Source: JAPOXR01 sp965221935
GTDB taxonomy: Bacteria; Pseudomonadota; Alphaproteobacteria; Rhodobacterales; Rhodobacteraceae
DNA: 64,000 bases
Assembly: GCA_965221935.1 (NCBI GenBank)
Contig: CBDCSZ010000056.1
Span: 62,001 to 126,000 of the forward strand
Reading direction: 5' to 3'
Shown here: in pieces, positions 45,335 to 54,474 of the stretch
How positions within the stretch are numbered: position 1 is the stretch's first letter
Layout of the letters: each line of letters starts with the position of its first letter
Made by a program: the position numbers and the translations under genes
Notes under the pieces: generated by a model
What the model was told of the DNA's origin: nothing
Databases searched by the model: none
What the model saw: only the letters and a program-made list of their open reading frames with translations

Positions 45335-46285
45335 CTATTCTGAAGGCGTCGGCGCCGAGTCCCTGAAGGCCGCTGCGAGTTTGGCGACGGCCCCGATGTT
45401 ACGCGGTCCGGGGGTCGCTTCGACATACTCCAGCACAGCAAACCTGCCATTGCGCACGGCGCCGATGCCGGCAAGCGCCGGATTGGCCTTTAGGAAATCC
45501 CACTTCTGTTCGGCAGTGACGTCGCCGTAATTGACGATCACGATGAAGTCCGGATCGCGCGCGACCACGCTTTCCCACCCGACGGTCGCCCAGCTCTTTT
45601 CGAGATCGTCCATAATATTTGACCCGCCCGCCGCCTCAATGAGGGCGGTGGGCATGGCATACCGACCAGCCGTGAACGGCACATCTTCGCCGCTGTCATA
45701 GACAAAAACCCGCGGCGCGCTTTCCAGCTCAGGCAGCCCCTGCTGTATTTCGGCAAGCTGCCGGCGGTAGTCCGCGACCAAATCCTCCGCCCGGGCCTCA
45801 ATGCCGAAAATCCGGCCGAGATTGAGCAGATCATTGTACATGTCTTCGATGGTGATGCCGGACCGGGCGCCGACATGGATGCAGGATTCCGTCAGCTCAT
45901 AGACTTGGATGCCAAACGGAGCGAGCGTGTCAGGGGTGACTTCTCCTCCGACCCTCAAGCCGTAGTTCCAGCCCGCGAAGTAAAAGTCCGCCCCCGAGCC
46001 GACCAGCACCTCCTTGCTTGGATAATTCGGCGACAACTCCGGCAGCGCGCCAATCCCCTCGCGCAGAGAGGCATCAAGCGTATTCCATCCCGACACGCCG
46101 GTGAAGCCGACCATCCGGTCCGCGAGTCCGAGCGCCAGCATCATCTCAACAAGGTTCACGTCGTTGGCCACCGCCGCCTCCGGCGGCGCCGCGATCACCA
46201 AATCGCGGTCACAGCTCTTTACCGTCACAGGCTCGGCGGCGGCCGCACCCACAGAGGCTGCCGCCAAGAACGTCAGTATTCTCAT
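45335..46285 (-). CDS. btuF: Corrinoid-type ABC transporter substrate-binding protein
   Basis: 316 aa with a signal peptide (about 17 residues, LTFLAAASVGAAAA) and the Peripla_BP_2 fold: AVANDVNLVEMMLALGLADR, GFTGVSGWN, KEVLVGSGADFYFAGWNYG and SIAELA-like spacing in the C-lobe. It would capture cobalamin or a precursor in the periplasm. It lies between the permease and ATPase genes on the same strand, 12 and 21 bases apart. Its membership in the B12 operon comes from the riboswitch. Confidence 0.87.
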   Translation of the reverse strand: MRILTFLAAASVGAAAAEPVTVKSCDRDLVIAAPPEAAVANDVNLVEMMLALGLADRMVGFTGVSGWNTLDASLREGIGALPELSPNYPSKEVLVGSGADFYFAGWNYGLRVGGEVTPDTLAPFGIQVYELTESCIHVGARSGITIEDMYNDLLNLGRIFGIEARAEDLVADYRRQLAEIQQGLPELESAPRVFVYDSGEDVPFTAGRYAMPTALIEAAGGSNIMDDLEKSWATVGWESVVARDPDFIVIVNYGDVTAEQKWDFLKANPALAGIGAVRNGRFAVLEYVEATPGPRNIGAVAKLAAAFRDSAPTPSE

Positions 46286-46306
46286 ATGTTCTCCCCCAAT
46301 GAATCC

Positions 46307-47143
46307 CTAAAGGCTGAACGAAAACTGTCTGCGACCGGAGACGGTGAGGCTGTCGAAAATCGCCCGCACGGCAAACGCCTCCGATATGATCTCTGCTGAA
46401 AACGCCTCCTCCGGGCTGCCGAACGCGAGCATCCGCCCGCCCGACAGCACCAATATCCTGTCGGCAAATTCCAAGGCCGCATTCAGCTCATGCAGGCTGC
46501 AGACAACTGTCAGTCCGAGCTGGCGCAGCAGCGCCAGCATTTTCAGCTTGAAGCGTATATCCAAATGGTTGGTCGGTTCGTCCAAAACCAGAATCCGCGG
46601 CTGCTGCGCCAGGGCGCGGGCCAGCATGACCCGCTGCCGTTCGCCGCCGGACAGAGTGTTCAGCGGACGCGCCTCCAGCTCTTCCAGATCCAGAATTGAA
46701 ATCGCTTGCGCGACGGCTTCGTTGTCACCGGCCCCCGAAGCGGAAAGGCCGCTGTGATGCGGAATGCGTCCGAGGGCCACGACTTCCCTGACAGTGAGAC
46801 CGAATTCGGCCGGCCTCTCCTGCAGCACGGCGGCGATCAGGCGGGCGGAATCGCGCCGTGAGAGTTGCGCCAAGTCCATGCCATCGACAAAGATGCGGCC
46901 GCTGATTGGGCTGTGGAATCGATACAACAGCCTGAGCAGCGTCGACTTGCCGGCGCCGTTCGGTCCCACAACGCCGAGAATTTCGCCTGGGTCGAGCGAG
47001 AAGGTGACGTCCTCAAGGATCGGCGCGTTTTTTGCCGGTCCCCATGTCAGATGCTGCACCGCCAGATGTGAAGCGCCTGCCGCCGGCGTGTTGCCAGCCG
47101 GAGCCTGTGGAATCTCAATCTGTCCGTCCATCGCGCCGTCCAT
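46307..47143 (-). CDS. btuD: Corrinoid-type ABC transporter ATP-binding protein
   Basis: 278 aa with Walker A GPNGAGKSTLLRLL, a QERPAEFGLTVREVVALGR segment, signature LSGGERQRVMLARAL, Walker B ILVLDEPTNHLDIRFKL and a FecE/BtuD-type C-terminus. It is the first gene after the cobalamin riboswitch. About 85 bases separate its start from the riboswitch 3' end, so the switch could act by hiding the ribosome site or by termination. Confidence 0.9.
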   Translation of the reverse strand: MDGAMDGQIEIPQAPAGNTPAAGASHLAVQHLTWGPAKNAPILEDVTFSLDPGEILGVVGPNGAGKSTLLRLLYRFHSPISGRIFVDGMDLAQLSRRDSARLIAAVLQERPAEFGLTVREVVALGRIPHHSGLSASGAGDNEAVAQAISILDLEELEARPLNTLSGGERQRVMLARALAQQPRILVLDEPTNHLDIRFKLKMLALLRQLGLTVVCSLHELNAALEFADRILVLSGGRMLAFGSPEEAFSAEIISEAFAVRAIFDSLTVSGRRQFSFSL

Positions 47144-47224
47144 TCGTGACTGTCCGGCAAAGGATCGGCTGGCAATGTTGATTGGCCATTTTCACCTGTT
47201 TCCGGAGCTCCCCGCCCGGGACAA

Positions 47225-47405
47225 AAGTTGCTCTAACGGCAGGTATCCTGACTTGCGGCTCAGCGCGTCCCCGATCCTTCCCAGCCTTTTCGGCCAGTGG
47301 ATTCACTCAGGGAAACTCACCGCTCACAGTTGCGGGGGCAGTCGCGGATTCGGCGCCTGATGGCTACACCTCACCGCGTTCCCATTTACTCCGCTGCACA
47401 GACTT
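47225..47405 (-). promoter_or_regulatory. Cobalamin (B12) riboswitch
   Basis: Reading the minus strand, the conserved riboswitch blocks occur in order: GGGAACGCGGTG near 47378, AATCC near 47350, GACTGCCCCCGCAACTGTGA near 47330 (the B12-box core), GGGAAGG near 47280, and the 3' B12 box AGTCAGGATACCTGCCG at about 47237-47255. The spacing is as expected for the class. It should turn down the btuDFC-like operon when adenosylcobalamin is plentiful. Confidence 0.95.
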
Positions 47406-47811
47406 GATGCAGACGAAACCGTTGGGTTGCCGTTAAAGAATTGCGAAGGCACATTCAAGCGATCACAGCGCCGCCGCGGAGCAATCGCACTTAAATTGTT
47501 TCTGTGTCCTGCAGCGCGCCATTGCCTTCATGTGTTTTCAAAGCAAGAAGTTGAAGCGGCGCCGAACAAGCGTCTCGCCTGGTTTTCGAGAGGATTGAGG
47601 ACACCCGGCGGAGCAGCCCGACCCGCCTTGACCTCCAGGAAATGCTCATGACTGCGTTCTTGCGCATAATTTCCGCCGGCCGGACCTACTGTGGCGCGGC
47701 GGCGCTCAACCAATGCCGGTTGCAAAACGGCTTTCATGGCCCGATAGTTTGGACGGTCAGGAAGCGCGGTTGGGACGCCCTTCGGCGCGTGGTTCTCACA
47801 CCCCACGATTT
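47406..47811. other. Intergenic, nothing recognised
   Basis: Between the riboswitch leader, whose promoter should lie at its left part on the minus strand, and the left direct repeat of the decayed island. No coding motif was seen. Confidence 0.4.
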
Positions 47812-47889
47812 CGGACTTACGACAATGCCTGACCGCATGCAGCGGGTGATTCAAAATCCCGCTTGCACCGTTGGGGCGTCCAGATACGG
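47812..47889. repeat. Diverged direct repeat, left copy
   Basis: About 78 bases, sharing long words with 51843-51921: CTTACGACA, TTGACCGCATG-like TGACCGCATG, ATTCAAA, GCTTGCA and GGGGCGTCCA. I estimate roughly four of five bases identical by eye. It runs into the start of the hsdS remnant. It may be a decayed end of an integrase or transposase gene. Confidence 0.6.
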
Positions 47890-48975
47890 ATTATGGTCCG
47901 TTGGTATCTGTCCGATCCGGCGATATGCTCTTCTCTCGGTCTGGCAATCCCGATACATCCATTGATGTCTTTCGCTGGGAAGGCGAAGACGGTTGGCTCA
48001 ATCAGCACATTTTCAAGGTCTCACCTTGTGATGGTATGCTTAAAGACTTTCTGTTCTTTCGGCTGAAATGGCTCAAGCCAAAGTTCGCAGAAATCGCTAG
48101 AATCAAACAGACCGCCGGTTTGGGGCATGTCACTATACAGGACCTTAAGCAAATGTTTGTTTGTGTTCCCGGCGTTAAGGAACAGAAGGACATCGGTGGC
48201 GTCATCGGTCCAATTCAAGACTTGATCGATCTGAATCGCCGTATGAGCGAGACGCTGGAGGCGATGGCGCGGGCGATCTTCAAAGACTGGTTCGTCGATT
48301 TTGGGCCCACGCGCCAAGGCCGAAGGCCGCACGCCTTACCTGGCCCCAGAACTCTGGGAGCTATTCCCCGATGCGCTGGACGAGGAGGGCAAGCCCATGG
48401 GGTGGCCGACAAACACACAGCGCGAGTTGGCGGATCATCAACGTGCCACCTTATCTTCTAGTGCCCAGCCTGAGCGCATCTATGAGCATTACAGCATCCC
48501 AGCTTACAATTCCGGGATTGAGCCGGCTATTGACCACGGCGCTTCAATAAAGAACAATGAGAATATAGTGCCGGAGTGCGCGGTTCTTCTGTCCAAGCTT
48601 AATCCCGAGAAAGACAAGGTATGGGCGCCCAACCCCAATGGAGAAGCGGCCCAGGTCGCATCCATGGATTTCCTACTCCTTACACCTCTCGCACCGGCGC
48701 GCCGTAATGTTTTCTATTGCCTTTTCAGAAGCCCAAGCTTCAAAGCAGAAATGGCCGCTATGGTCACTGGAACGTCGAAATTCCATCAGCGCGTTCTGCC
48801 AAAATCGCTTGCACTTTTCGATGGGACAGTAAGCTCAATGATGAGTCGGCTGCTCTCGAATCATCGAGAATCATGCGAGTTGGCGAAGATCCGTGACCTT
48901 CTGCTCCCAAAGTTAATGTCCGGCGAAATGCGGCTGCCCAATGCTGAGCGTGCTGTGACGGCGGTCGCGTCATGA
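47871..48975 (+). pseudogene. hsdS: Type I restriction specificity subunit (HsdS), truncated and frameshifted
   Basis: The remnant begins inside the first target-recognition domain: VSVRSGDMLFSRSGNPDTSI, GWLNQHIFKV, AGLGHVTIQDLKQMFVC, and the central conserved helix RRMSETLEAMARAIFKDWFV. Near 48305-48312 the frame changes and continues as RAKAEGRTPYLAPELWELFP, then a second recognition domain and LLPKLMSGEMRLPNAERAV. About 130 N-terminal residues are missing. No hsdR or hsdM gene lies in the window, so it cannot be part of a working system here. The next gene starts 4 bases before its stop. Confidence 0.85.
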
Positions 48976-50709
48976 TCCAGGACGAGGACATTCGCCGCCA
49001 ACTCCGCTTGGGCGAGGATAGCCAGTGGGAATTCAATCGGATCGAGTTTCGCGGCAGCATACCGACCAGTCCACGCAGAGACGATTGGCCAGACGAATTG
49101 GGTGCGTTCGGCAATGCGGACGGTGGGGAAATGCTCTGCGGAGTGGCCGACGATGGAACCATTCAAGGCATGTCGCGAGAACAGATGGCCGCTCTGAACC
49201 GCCTTCTGGTAGAGGCCAGCACCGATGTCCTTGAGCCGCCGCTACGCATCGAAGTCCATCACAGAGAACTCGATGGTAGAGCATTCCTTCTGGTAGCCGT
49301 CCCTCGCGGCGAAGCTCTGCATGAACGGAGCGGGCAGGCATTCATCCGGGTCGGTGCGACCAGGCGGCGCCTGCGCAGGGACGAAGGTCTGAGGCTGGCG
49401 CAGAATCGTGCGCAAAACCGCTGCCTCTGGTTCGACAAGCAGATCGTTTCCGGGACTGGCTTCGGGACGCTTGGCGAGCGCCTGTGGGAGCCGCTGCTCA
49501 GCGTGGCGGCCGCGGCAGACCCACGGCGAGGATTGCTGAACCTTCGCCTGCTGGCGCAGGATGAAGCGGGCGTGGACCGGGCCACCGTGGCCGGCATACT
49601 GCTTTGTGCTCGTTCACCCCAGGACCTGGTTCCCGCAAGCGACCATCTCGGCAACGCATTATCGTGGATCGGATCGTGCCTCGGGCCAGTTGGATGCGCA
49701 GGAGATCGCCGGAACGCTCCCCGCACAGGTCACGGACGCGGTCCAGTTCGTCGTTCGCAATATGCGCGTTTCCGCCCGCAAAACTCCGGAACGGGAATAC
49801 GCTTTCCAGCACAGCAAAGCCGCCGTGTTCGAGGCGGTCGTCAACGCGGTCGCGCATCGCAACTACTCCATGGATTCGCGGAGAATCCGGCTATCCATGT
49901 TCAAGGACCGCCTGGAAATCGATTCGCCTGGCCAGCTTCCGAACGGCATGACCATCGAAGGAATGGAGTCCAGTCAGGCCACGCGCAATGAGGTGATCGC
50001 ATCCGTGTTCGGTCGCATCCCCGTCGCTAATGTGGCGGGGTCGGGTGGTCGCAGGTACCTGAGGGAGCGCCGCGGGGACGGCGTGTCGATCATCCGTGCG
50101 GAAGCCCAGGAAGCCACCGGTTTGCCGCCGGAATACAAATTGGTCGACGAATCTAGCCTGGTGCTCTGCATTCCTGCCGCCAAGCTGGAGCTTGTTCCTG
50201 CAAACGCGACCATCACGGTGCATTCCAGAGGCAGACCTCTCGCCGGCATCGAGGTTCTCGCGCTGTTTCCCAACAAGACTTGGGTGCGGGCGACGACCGA
50301 CGAGGCCGGCGATGCGGCCCTGGATCTGTACACGACCAACCTGCCGATGACGATTTGTGCCGCCGGGTCGGGGTATGCCGCCGGATTGGAACGGGCGTGG
50401 ACACCCCTTCGGGGCGGTCTGCAGCTCGAACTCGAAACGCTCGAATCCGGCAGCGCCGCCATTTTTGCTCAGAGCACGGGTCACCTGCCTGGCCTGCGCG
50501 GACGGCTGAACCCGATACGCGACACTTCCGATCGAACCTACTTGTAGGCCGACAACATCGCCATCGATGAGGGACAGCAGCAACCCGTGTCGTTTCGACT
50601 CGGCAAACCGATGCGGCTGACAGACGCCCATGGCTCGGAATTGTCGGTGACCATCGTGGATATACTCGGTCGATCCGCCTTGATCGAATACAAACCGTTC
50701 GAACCGTGA
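48972..50709 (+). pseudogene. AlbA/Schlafen-type ATP-binding regulator, frameshift and amber stop
   Basis: The N-terminal part has the AlbA_2 domain (WEFNRIEFRGS, ELGAFGNADGGEMLCGVAD, HERSGQAFIRVGATRRRL). Near 49620-49645 the frame shifts, continuing as YRGSDRASGQLDAQEIAG and EYAFQHSKAAVFEAVVNAVA, the HATPase_c_4 helicase-like part. A TAG at 50545-50547 then interrupts it after DTSDRTYL; the same frame continues for 53 more sensible residues (FRLGKPMRLTDAHGSELSV) to TGA 50707-50709. These proteins are often found with restriction or toxin systems. With two breaks it is almost certainly inactive. Confidence 0.8.
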
Positions 50710-51501
50710 TGGCCCGCATCAGCGAAAGCGAGGTCGAAAACGCGGCTCTCGCATAGCTTGCCGGGCCAGGTCTGCCGTGTTCACACAACTCTGCATAACA
50801 ACGGGTCATGTCCCGGGTCTCAGAGCGTGCCGCTGGCCTGCCTGGAACCCGGTTTCACGCCCGATTTCGTGGCACAGCACGGTGCTTGAGAGCCGCGTCT
50901 GGCCGTGCTGAATGATCTGGTTGCCGGGATCCGGATCCCCATTTCTGTCCCGGTATCCGCCGAGATGCGCGACTGCGCGCACGGCACCGCCGAGCCGCTC
51001 CGGCGGCTTCAGGCCGTATTACAACGCGCAGTCGCGCAGGAAGGCAAGTTGGGCACCGTTGAACATAAGCTGCGGTTCGCAGTCCGGAACTTGGCGTCCG
51101 AACAGTGTCATGGCAAAGATGCGCCAGGCGAAGACGGCAATCGCCGCTGCAGCCTTTCGGCGGTGCGGAACTGAGCCCGGAACCAGGGAAAGTCAACAGA
51201 CGTCGCGATCTATCCGGTTACCTTTTGCGCGGCTTCGGGCGTCAGGCTCTTGTTGGACCGAGTCGATGCACTGGAGCGCCGTTGCCAGCCTGCTTGAACC
51301 GCCAGCTTACCGGCAATTCTCGGACTGCAGTTCAGCATTCCGGCTGCCTCTGAAGTCGATCCATCCAAGCCGGGAGGCCGGTGGAATTCGCGATCTGCGG
51401 CCAGTCTCACCAGCATGCAACCGAACTGACAGGCCTCCCGGAAGCACCATGGCAGGCACTCAGAGACAAACTTCGGATTCAGAATGTTTTTTTGGAAATG
51501 G
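50710..51501. other. About 790 bp without a supported gene
   Basis: Frames on both strands lack family motifs. It separates the decayed AlbA-type gene from the tRNA gene. Confidence 0.4.
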
Positions 51502-51574
<73 letters not shown>

Positions 51575-51842
51575 ATCGTTCCTTTTTGCGGCAGGCGCGT
51601 GAATAATTCAATGCCGCGCCGGTCGCAAGCGAAAGTGCAGACTTAGAACAGACCAAACCGCGAGGAGATCATGGCCAGGTGTTAGTATCCTGACACCATG
51701 GAAATGACGGTCATTCCATTTCGGCTTGACTGGCTTCCCTTCCATCCCCGTGCGTGTATGCCGTTGCGCAACAAGCAGACAAGACTGCAACGGGCAACAT
51801 GGCTTCCTAGCGGCCGGTCAGCCGAAGCGGACGGAGATCCGC

Positions 51843-51921
51843 CGGTCTTACGACAGTGCCTTGACCGCATGTCACGCGTTGTTCAAATTCCAGCTTGCAT
51901 CACAGGGGCGTCCACATCCGG
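51843..51921. repeat. Diverged direct repeat, right copy
   Basis: The partner of 47812-47889 in the same orientation, about 4.0 kb apart. Between them lie the hsdS and AlbA-type pseudogenes and the tRNA-Ala. Confidence 0.6.
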
Positions 51922-52366
51922 CTGAAGGAGGTTCTGGACAGCGGCGGGGTTCGAAGGAGCGCCGCCTCAGATCGCATGTCCTGCTGCTGGCGGACGAAGG
52001 CCGTTACGACGGCGGCCTCGGCGACGCGGAGGTCGCCCGGGTTCTTGACGCCGGATGTCAATCGGCGTCCAAAATTGACCCGCCTTCGGCATCAAAGACT
52101 GAACCGTCTTGCGCAGATTCTCTTTCCCGAAAGCATATTTGCGGCAGCCTTCTCAGCGTGCTGGTTTCCGGGAAATTGTTCCGATAGGAAGAACCGGAGA
52201 TGCGGAGCGCGGACGCAAAAAATTTCCCGCGTGATATCTTCCTGCGATCGTCACCGAGTTGAGACCAAGCTCCCAAAATTCTGCAAGCGAGCTGCCAAGG
52301 CCATGGCCGGAAAATCCCACACATTGGTATAGATCAATCCCAAAGGGAACATTGGCTTGCCCTTCT

Positions 52367-52409
52367 CCAGTAATTCCCACCAGCCGCCGCGGCTGGTGGG
52401 AATTACTGG
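52367..52409. repeat. 43-bp perfect palindrome with CAGTAATTC ends
   Basis: Two 21-base arms at 52367-52387 and 52389-52409 are exact reverse complements around one central base. Each arm begins CCAGTAATTCCCACCAGCC read inward. The outermost CAGTAATTC word is the same as the end of the outer insertion sequence at 14593 and 24957. No flanking target duplication was seen. It may be a minimal relic of that IS family, or a strong bidirectional terminator-like hairpin without a T-run. Confidence 0.8.
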
Positions 52410-52693
52410 GCGAGGCGAAGCTGGCAATGCTGGCCTGCGAATCGTATGACATCAAAACCGGCAGTGTTAGCTGTGGGCAAGAAGCAGCCGCCGGACCCGC
52501 TCGGCAGACAGTTGCGGGTTGGAATGTCCATTGCAGGCCTGCGGCGACTTCAAGCCAGCGGAGCGTCGTTAGGATTTGCCAAACCAGGGTTTATGCGCCA
52601 TTGTCTGCAGATTGGGTGACCCAGGACACGGCGTTTGTTGTGCAAGAAAAACACAGCCGAATTGACGGGCGCGGAAACTCGGAAACAGGCACA

Positions 52694-53188
52694 ATGATGA
52701 ACCGCAGGAAAGCTCTCCTGGGACTTTCCGCCTGCACCGGGACGATCGCCACAATTTCCCTTAACCCGGCGCCGGCTGCAGCCGCCGTTCCGGAAATGCC
52801 GAATTGGCTGCAGTCCCTGGTTCAGGAAAGGCTGGGAAGAACCGACTTCCGGGAAGGGCGCGTCGTGTTGGAGATGCCAAACCGGGCGGACACCGGCTTG
52901 TCGGTGCCACTGTCGGTTTCAGTGCCGGATTCGCCAATGACGCAGGAAGACTTCGTAAAAAGCCTGCATTTATTCTCGACCAGAAATCCGCAGCCATTGA
53001 TCAGCGATTACCACTTTACGCCAATGTCGGGTGTCGCAATGGTTTCCCAGCGCATCCGCTTGGCACAGACCCAGTATATCTACGGGTTCGCGATCATGAG
53101 CGACGACACCGCATGGATGTCGGCAAGACATGTGGCCGTGACCCTCGGAGCGTGTGCGGTCGAAATCTTCCTGCCGGACGAAAGGTAA
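52694..53188 (+). CDS. soxY: SoxY-like sulfur carrier protein, altered C-terminus
   Basis: About 163 aa from the double ATG at 52694/52697, with a Tat leader (MNRRKALLGLSACTG). The core matches SoxY: GRVVLEMPNRADTGLSVPL, SPMTQEDFVKSLHLFSTRNP, YHFTPMSGVAMVSQRIRLAQ. SoxY normally ends in GGCGG, whose Cys carries sulfur intermediates. Here the equivalent is LGACA, and eight to ten further residues (VEIFLPDER) follow. The Cys is present but is not on a free C-terminal arm. It should form a complex with SoxZ, encoded 85 bases later. Function may be impaired, or this may be a divergent carrier. Confidence 0.82.
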   Translation: MMNRRKALLGLSACTGTIATISLNPAPAAAAVPEMPNWLQSLVQERLGRTDFREGRVVLEMPNRADTGLSVPLSVSVPDSPMTQEDFVKSLHLFSTRNPQPLISDYHFTPMSGVAMVSQRIRLAQTQYIYGFAIMSDDTAWMSARHVAVTLGACAVEIFLPDER

Positions 53189-53273
53189 GCGGAAGGGATG
53201 CGTGGATGGGCTTTGAGCTTGAACCGGGGAACACCCGGAATCTTCACGAAACGCAGACCGGCGGGCGGCTGAA

Positions 53274-53600
53274 ATGACCAGGCTCAGAACCCGTCTGTCT
53301 GTCCCCTCAAGCGTGCTCAAGGGCGAGGTCTTCGAAATCAAGGCCTTGGCGACACACCGGATGGACAACGGGTTCATGTTTTCGCGGGACGGTCTGCACA
53401 TACCCAGGCACATCATTCATCGATTCGAAGCTTGGTTTAACGGCGCGCTGGTCTTCCGCGCCGACTGGCACGAAGCCATATCGCCGAATCCGTTTATTTC
53501 ATTCCACGCATCGGTGGTGGAATCAGGGACATTAGAATTCAGATGGCACGACGACGACGGCACGGTCCACACGGCGTCGGCCGAAATCGAAGTCATTTGA
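53274..53600 (+). CDS. soxZ: SoxZ, partner of SoxY
   Basis: 108 aa with RTRLSVPSSVLKGEVFEIKA, THRMDNGFMF, IPRHIIHRFEAWFNGALVFR, SPNPFISFHASVVESGTLEF and RWHDDDGTVHTASAEIEV, the complete SoxZ pattern. SoxZ has no signal peptide and is exported by binding SoxY. Its stop overlaps the TTG start of soxA. Confidence 0.92.
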   Translation: MTRLRTRLSVPSSVLKGEVFEIKALATHRMDNGFMFSRDGLHIPRHIIHRFEAWFNGALVFRADWHEAISPNPFISFHASVVESGTLEFRWHDDDGTVHTASAEIEVI

Positions 53601-54415
53601 AACCCGGCGGCTGCCCTCGGCCAATTCGGTCGGCGCCGCCGATACTTCTGGCAATTGGATATCTTGCCGCAGCCTCTTCGCCGGCCGCGGAAGAACCTGA
53701 CCTATACGGCGGCGAGTTTCCGTTGTCAGGTTATCATTACATGGGTGAACAGGTCCGCGCTCTGCAGGATGACGATTTCCTCAATCCCGGGTTGTTCGCT
53801 GTCGAATACGGCGAGGAACTCTGGTCCACGCCAATGGGTGGCAAGGGGATCTCGTGTCGGTCCTGCCACCAGGACGAATCTGAAACGATGCGGGGCGTTG
53901 CCGCGAGGTATCCGCAGTTCGATGAAGAGCTGGGTTCGTTGGTCAATCTGGAAGCCCGCATCAACGAGATGCTCACGGCCCACATGGATGCGCCCTCCTT
54001 ATCTCACGAATCCGATGAGCTTCTTGCATTGACGGCATTTGTAACTTTTCAGTCCCGGGGCATCCCCATTGACGTCGATATCTCGGGCGAGGCGGAACAA
54101 TTCTGGCAGGAAGGCCGCGAGTTTTACACGCAGCGGCGCGGACAGTTGAACCTTGCCTGTCACCAATGCCATGATGACCTTCCCGGATTCAATCTGCGGG
54201 GCGACCGGATCAGCCAGGGCCATGTCAACGGGTTTCCTGTGTATCGATTGTTGTGGAACTCGATGGGCTCGCGGCACCGCATGTTTCGCTGGTGCAACTG
54301 GGCTGTCCGCGCTGAACCGTTTGAACTCGGCTCAAAGGAGTATCTGAGCCTGGAACTGTATCTCGCATGGCGGTCGGGCGGCCTGCCGATTGAAGCGCCT
54401 GCCGTGCGGCCGTGA
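53597..54415 (+). CDS. soxA: SoxA, diheme c-type subunit of the SoxAX thiosulfotransferase
   Basis: 272 aa from TTG 53597, which overlaps the soxZ stop; an upstream in-frame ATG lies inside soxZ. It has a Sec signal peptide ending near ASSPAAEE. Two heme motifs are present, CRSCH near residue 93 and CHQCH near 193, and the active-site cysteine is in MFRWCNWAVRAEPF. SoxA with SoxX attaches thiosulfate to the SoxY cysteine in the periplasm. Its partner soxX is about 7 kb downstream, behind unrelated-looking genes, rather than next to it. Confidence 0.92.
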   Translation: MKPGGCPRPIRSAPPILLAIGYLAAASSPAAEEPDLYGGEFPLSGYHYMGEQVRALQDDDFLNPGLFAVEYGEELWSTPMGGKGISCRSCHQDESETMRGVAARYPQFDEELGSLVNLEARINEMLTAHMDAPSLSHESDELLALTAFVTFQSRGIPIDVDISGEAEQFWQEGREFYTQRRGQLNLACHQCHDDLPGFNLRGDRISQGHVNGFPVYRLLWNSMGSRHRMFRWCNWAVRAEPFELGSKEYLSLELYLAWRSGGLPIEAPAVRP

Positions 54416-54474
54416 CGCGCCTCCGGTGGCGGCGCCGATCGGAGGAAGGCGATTGAATTGAAAGGGGAAATTCC

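Larger units (their letters stand above)
51575..52693. other. About 1.1 kb without a supported gene
   Basis: Holds the right direct repeat (51843-51921), a 43-bp palindrome (52367-52409) and, presumably, the sox promoter near its right end. No family motif was seen in its frames. Confidence 0.45.
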
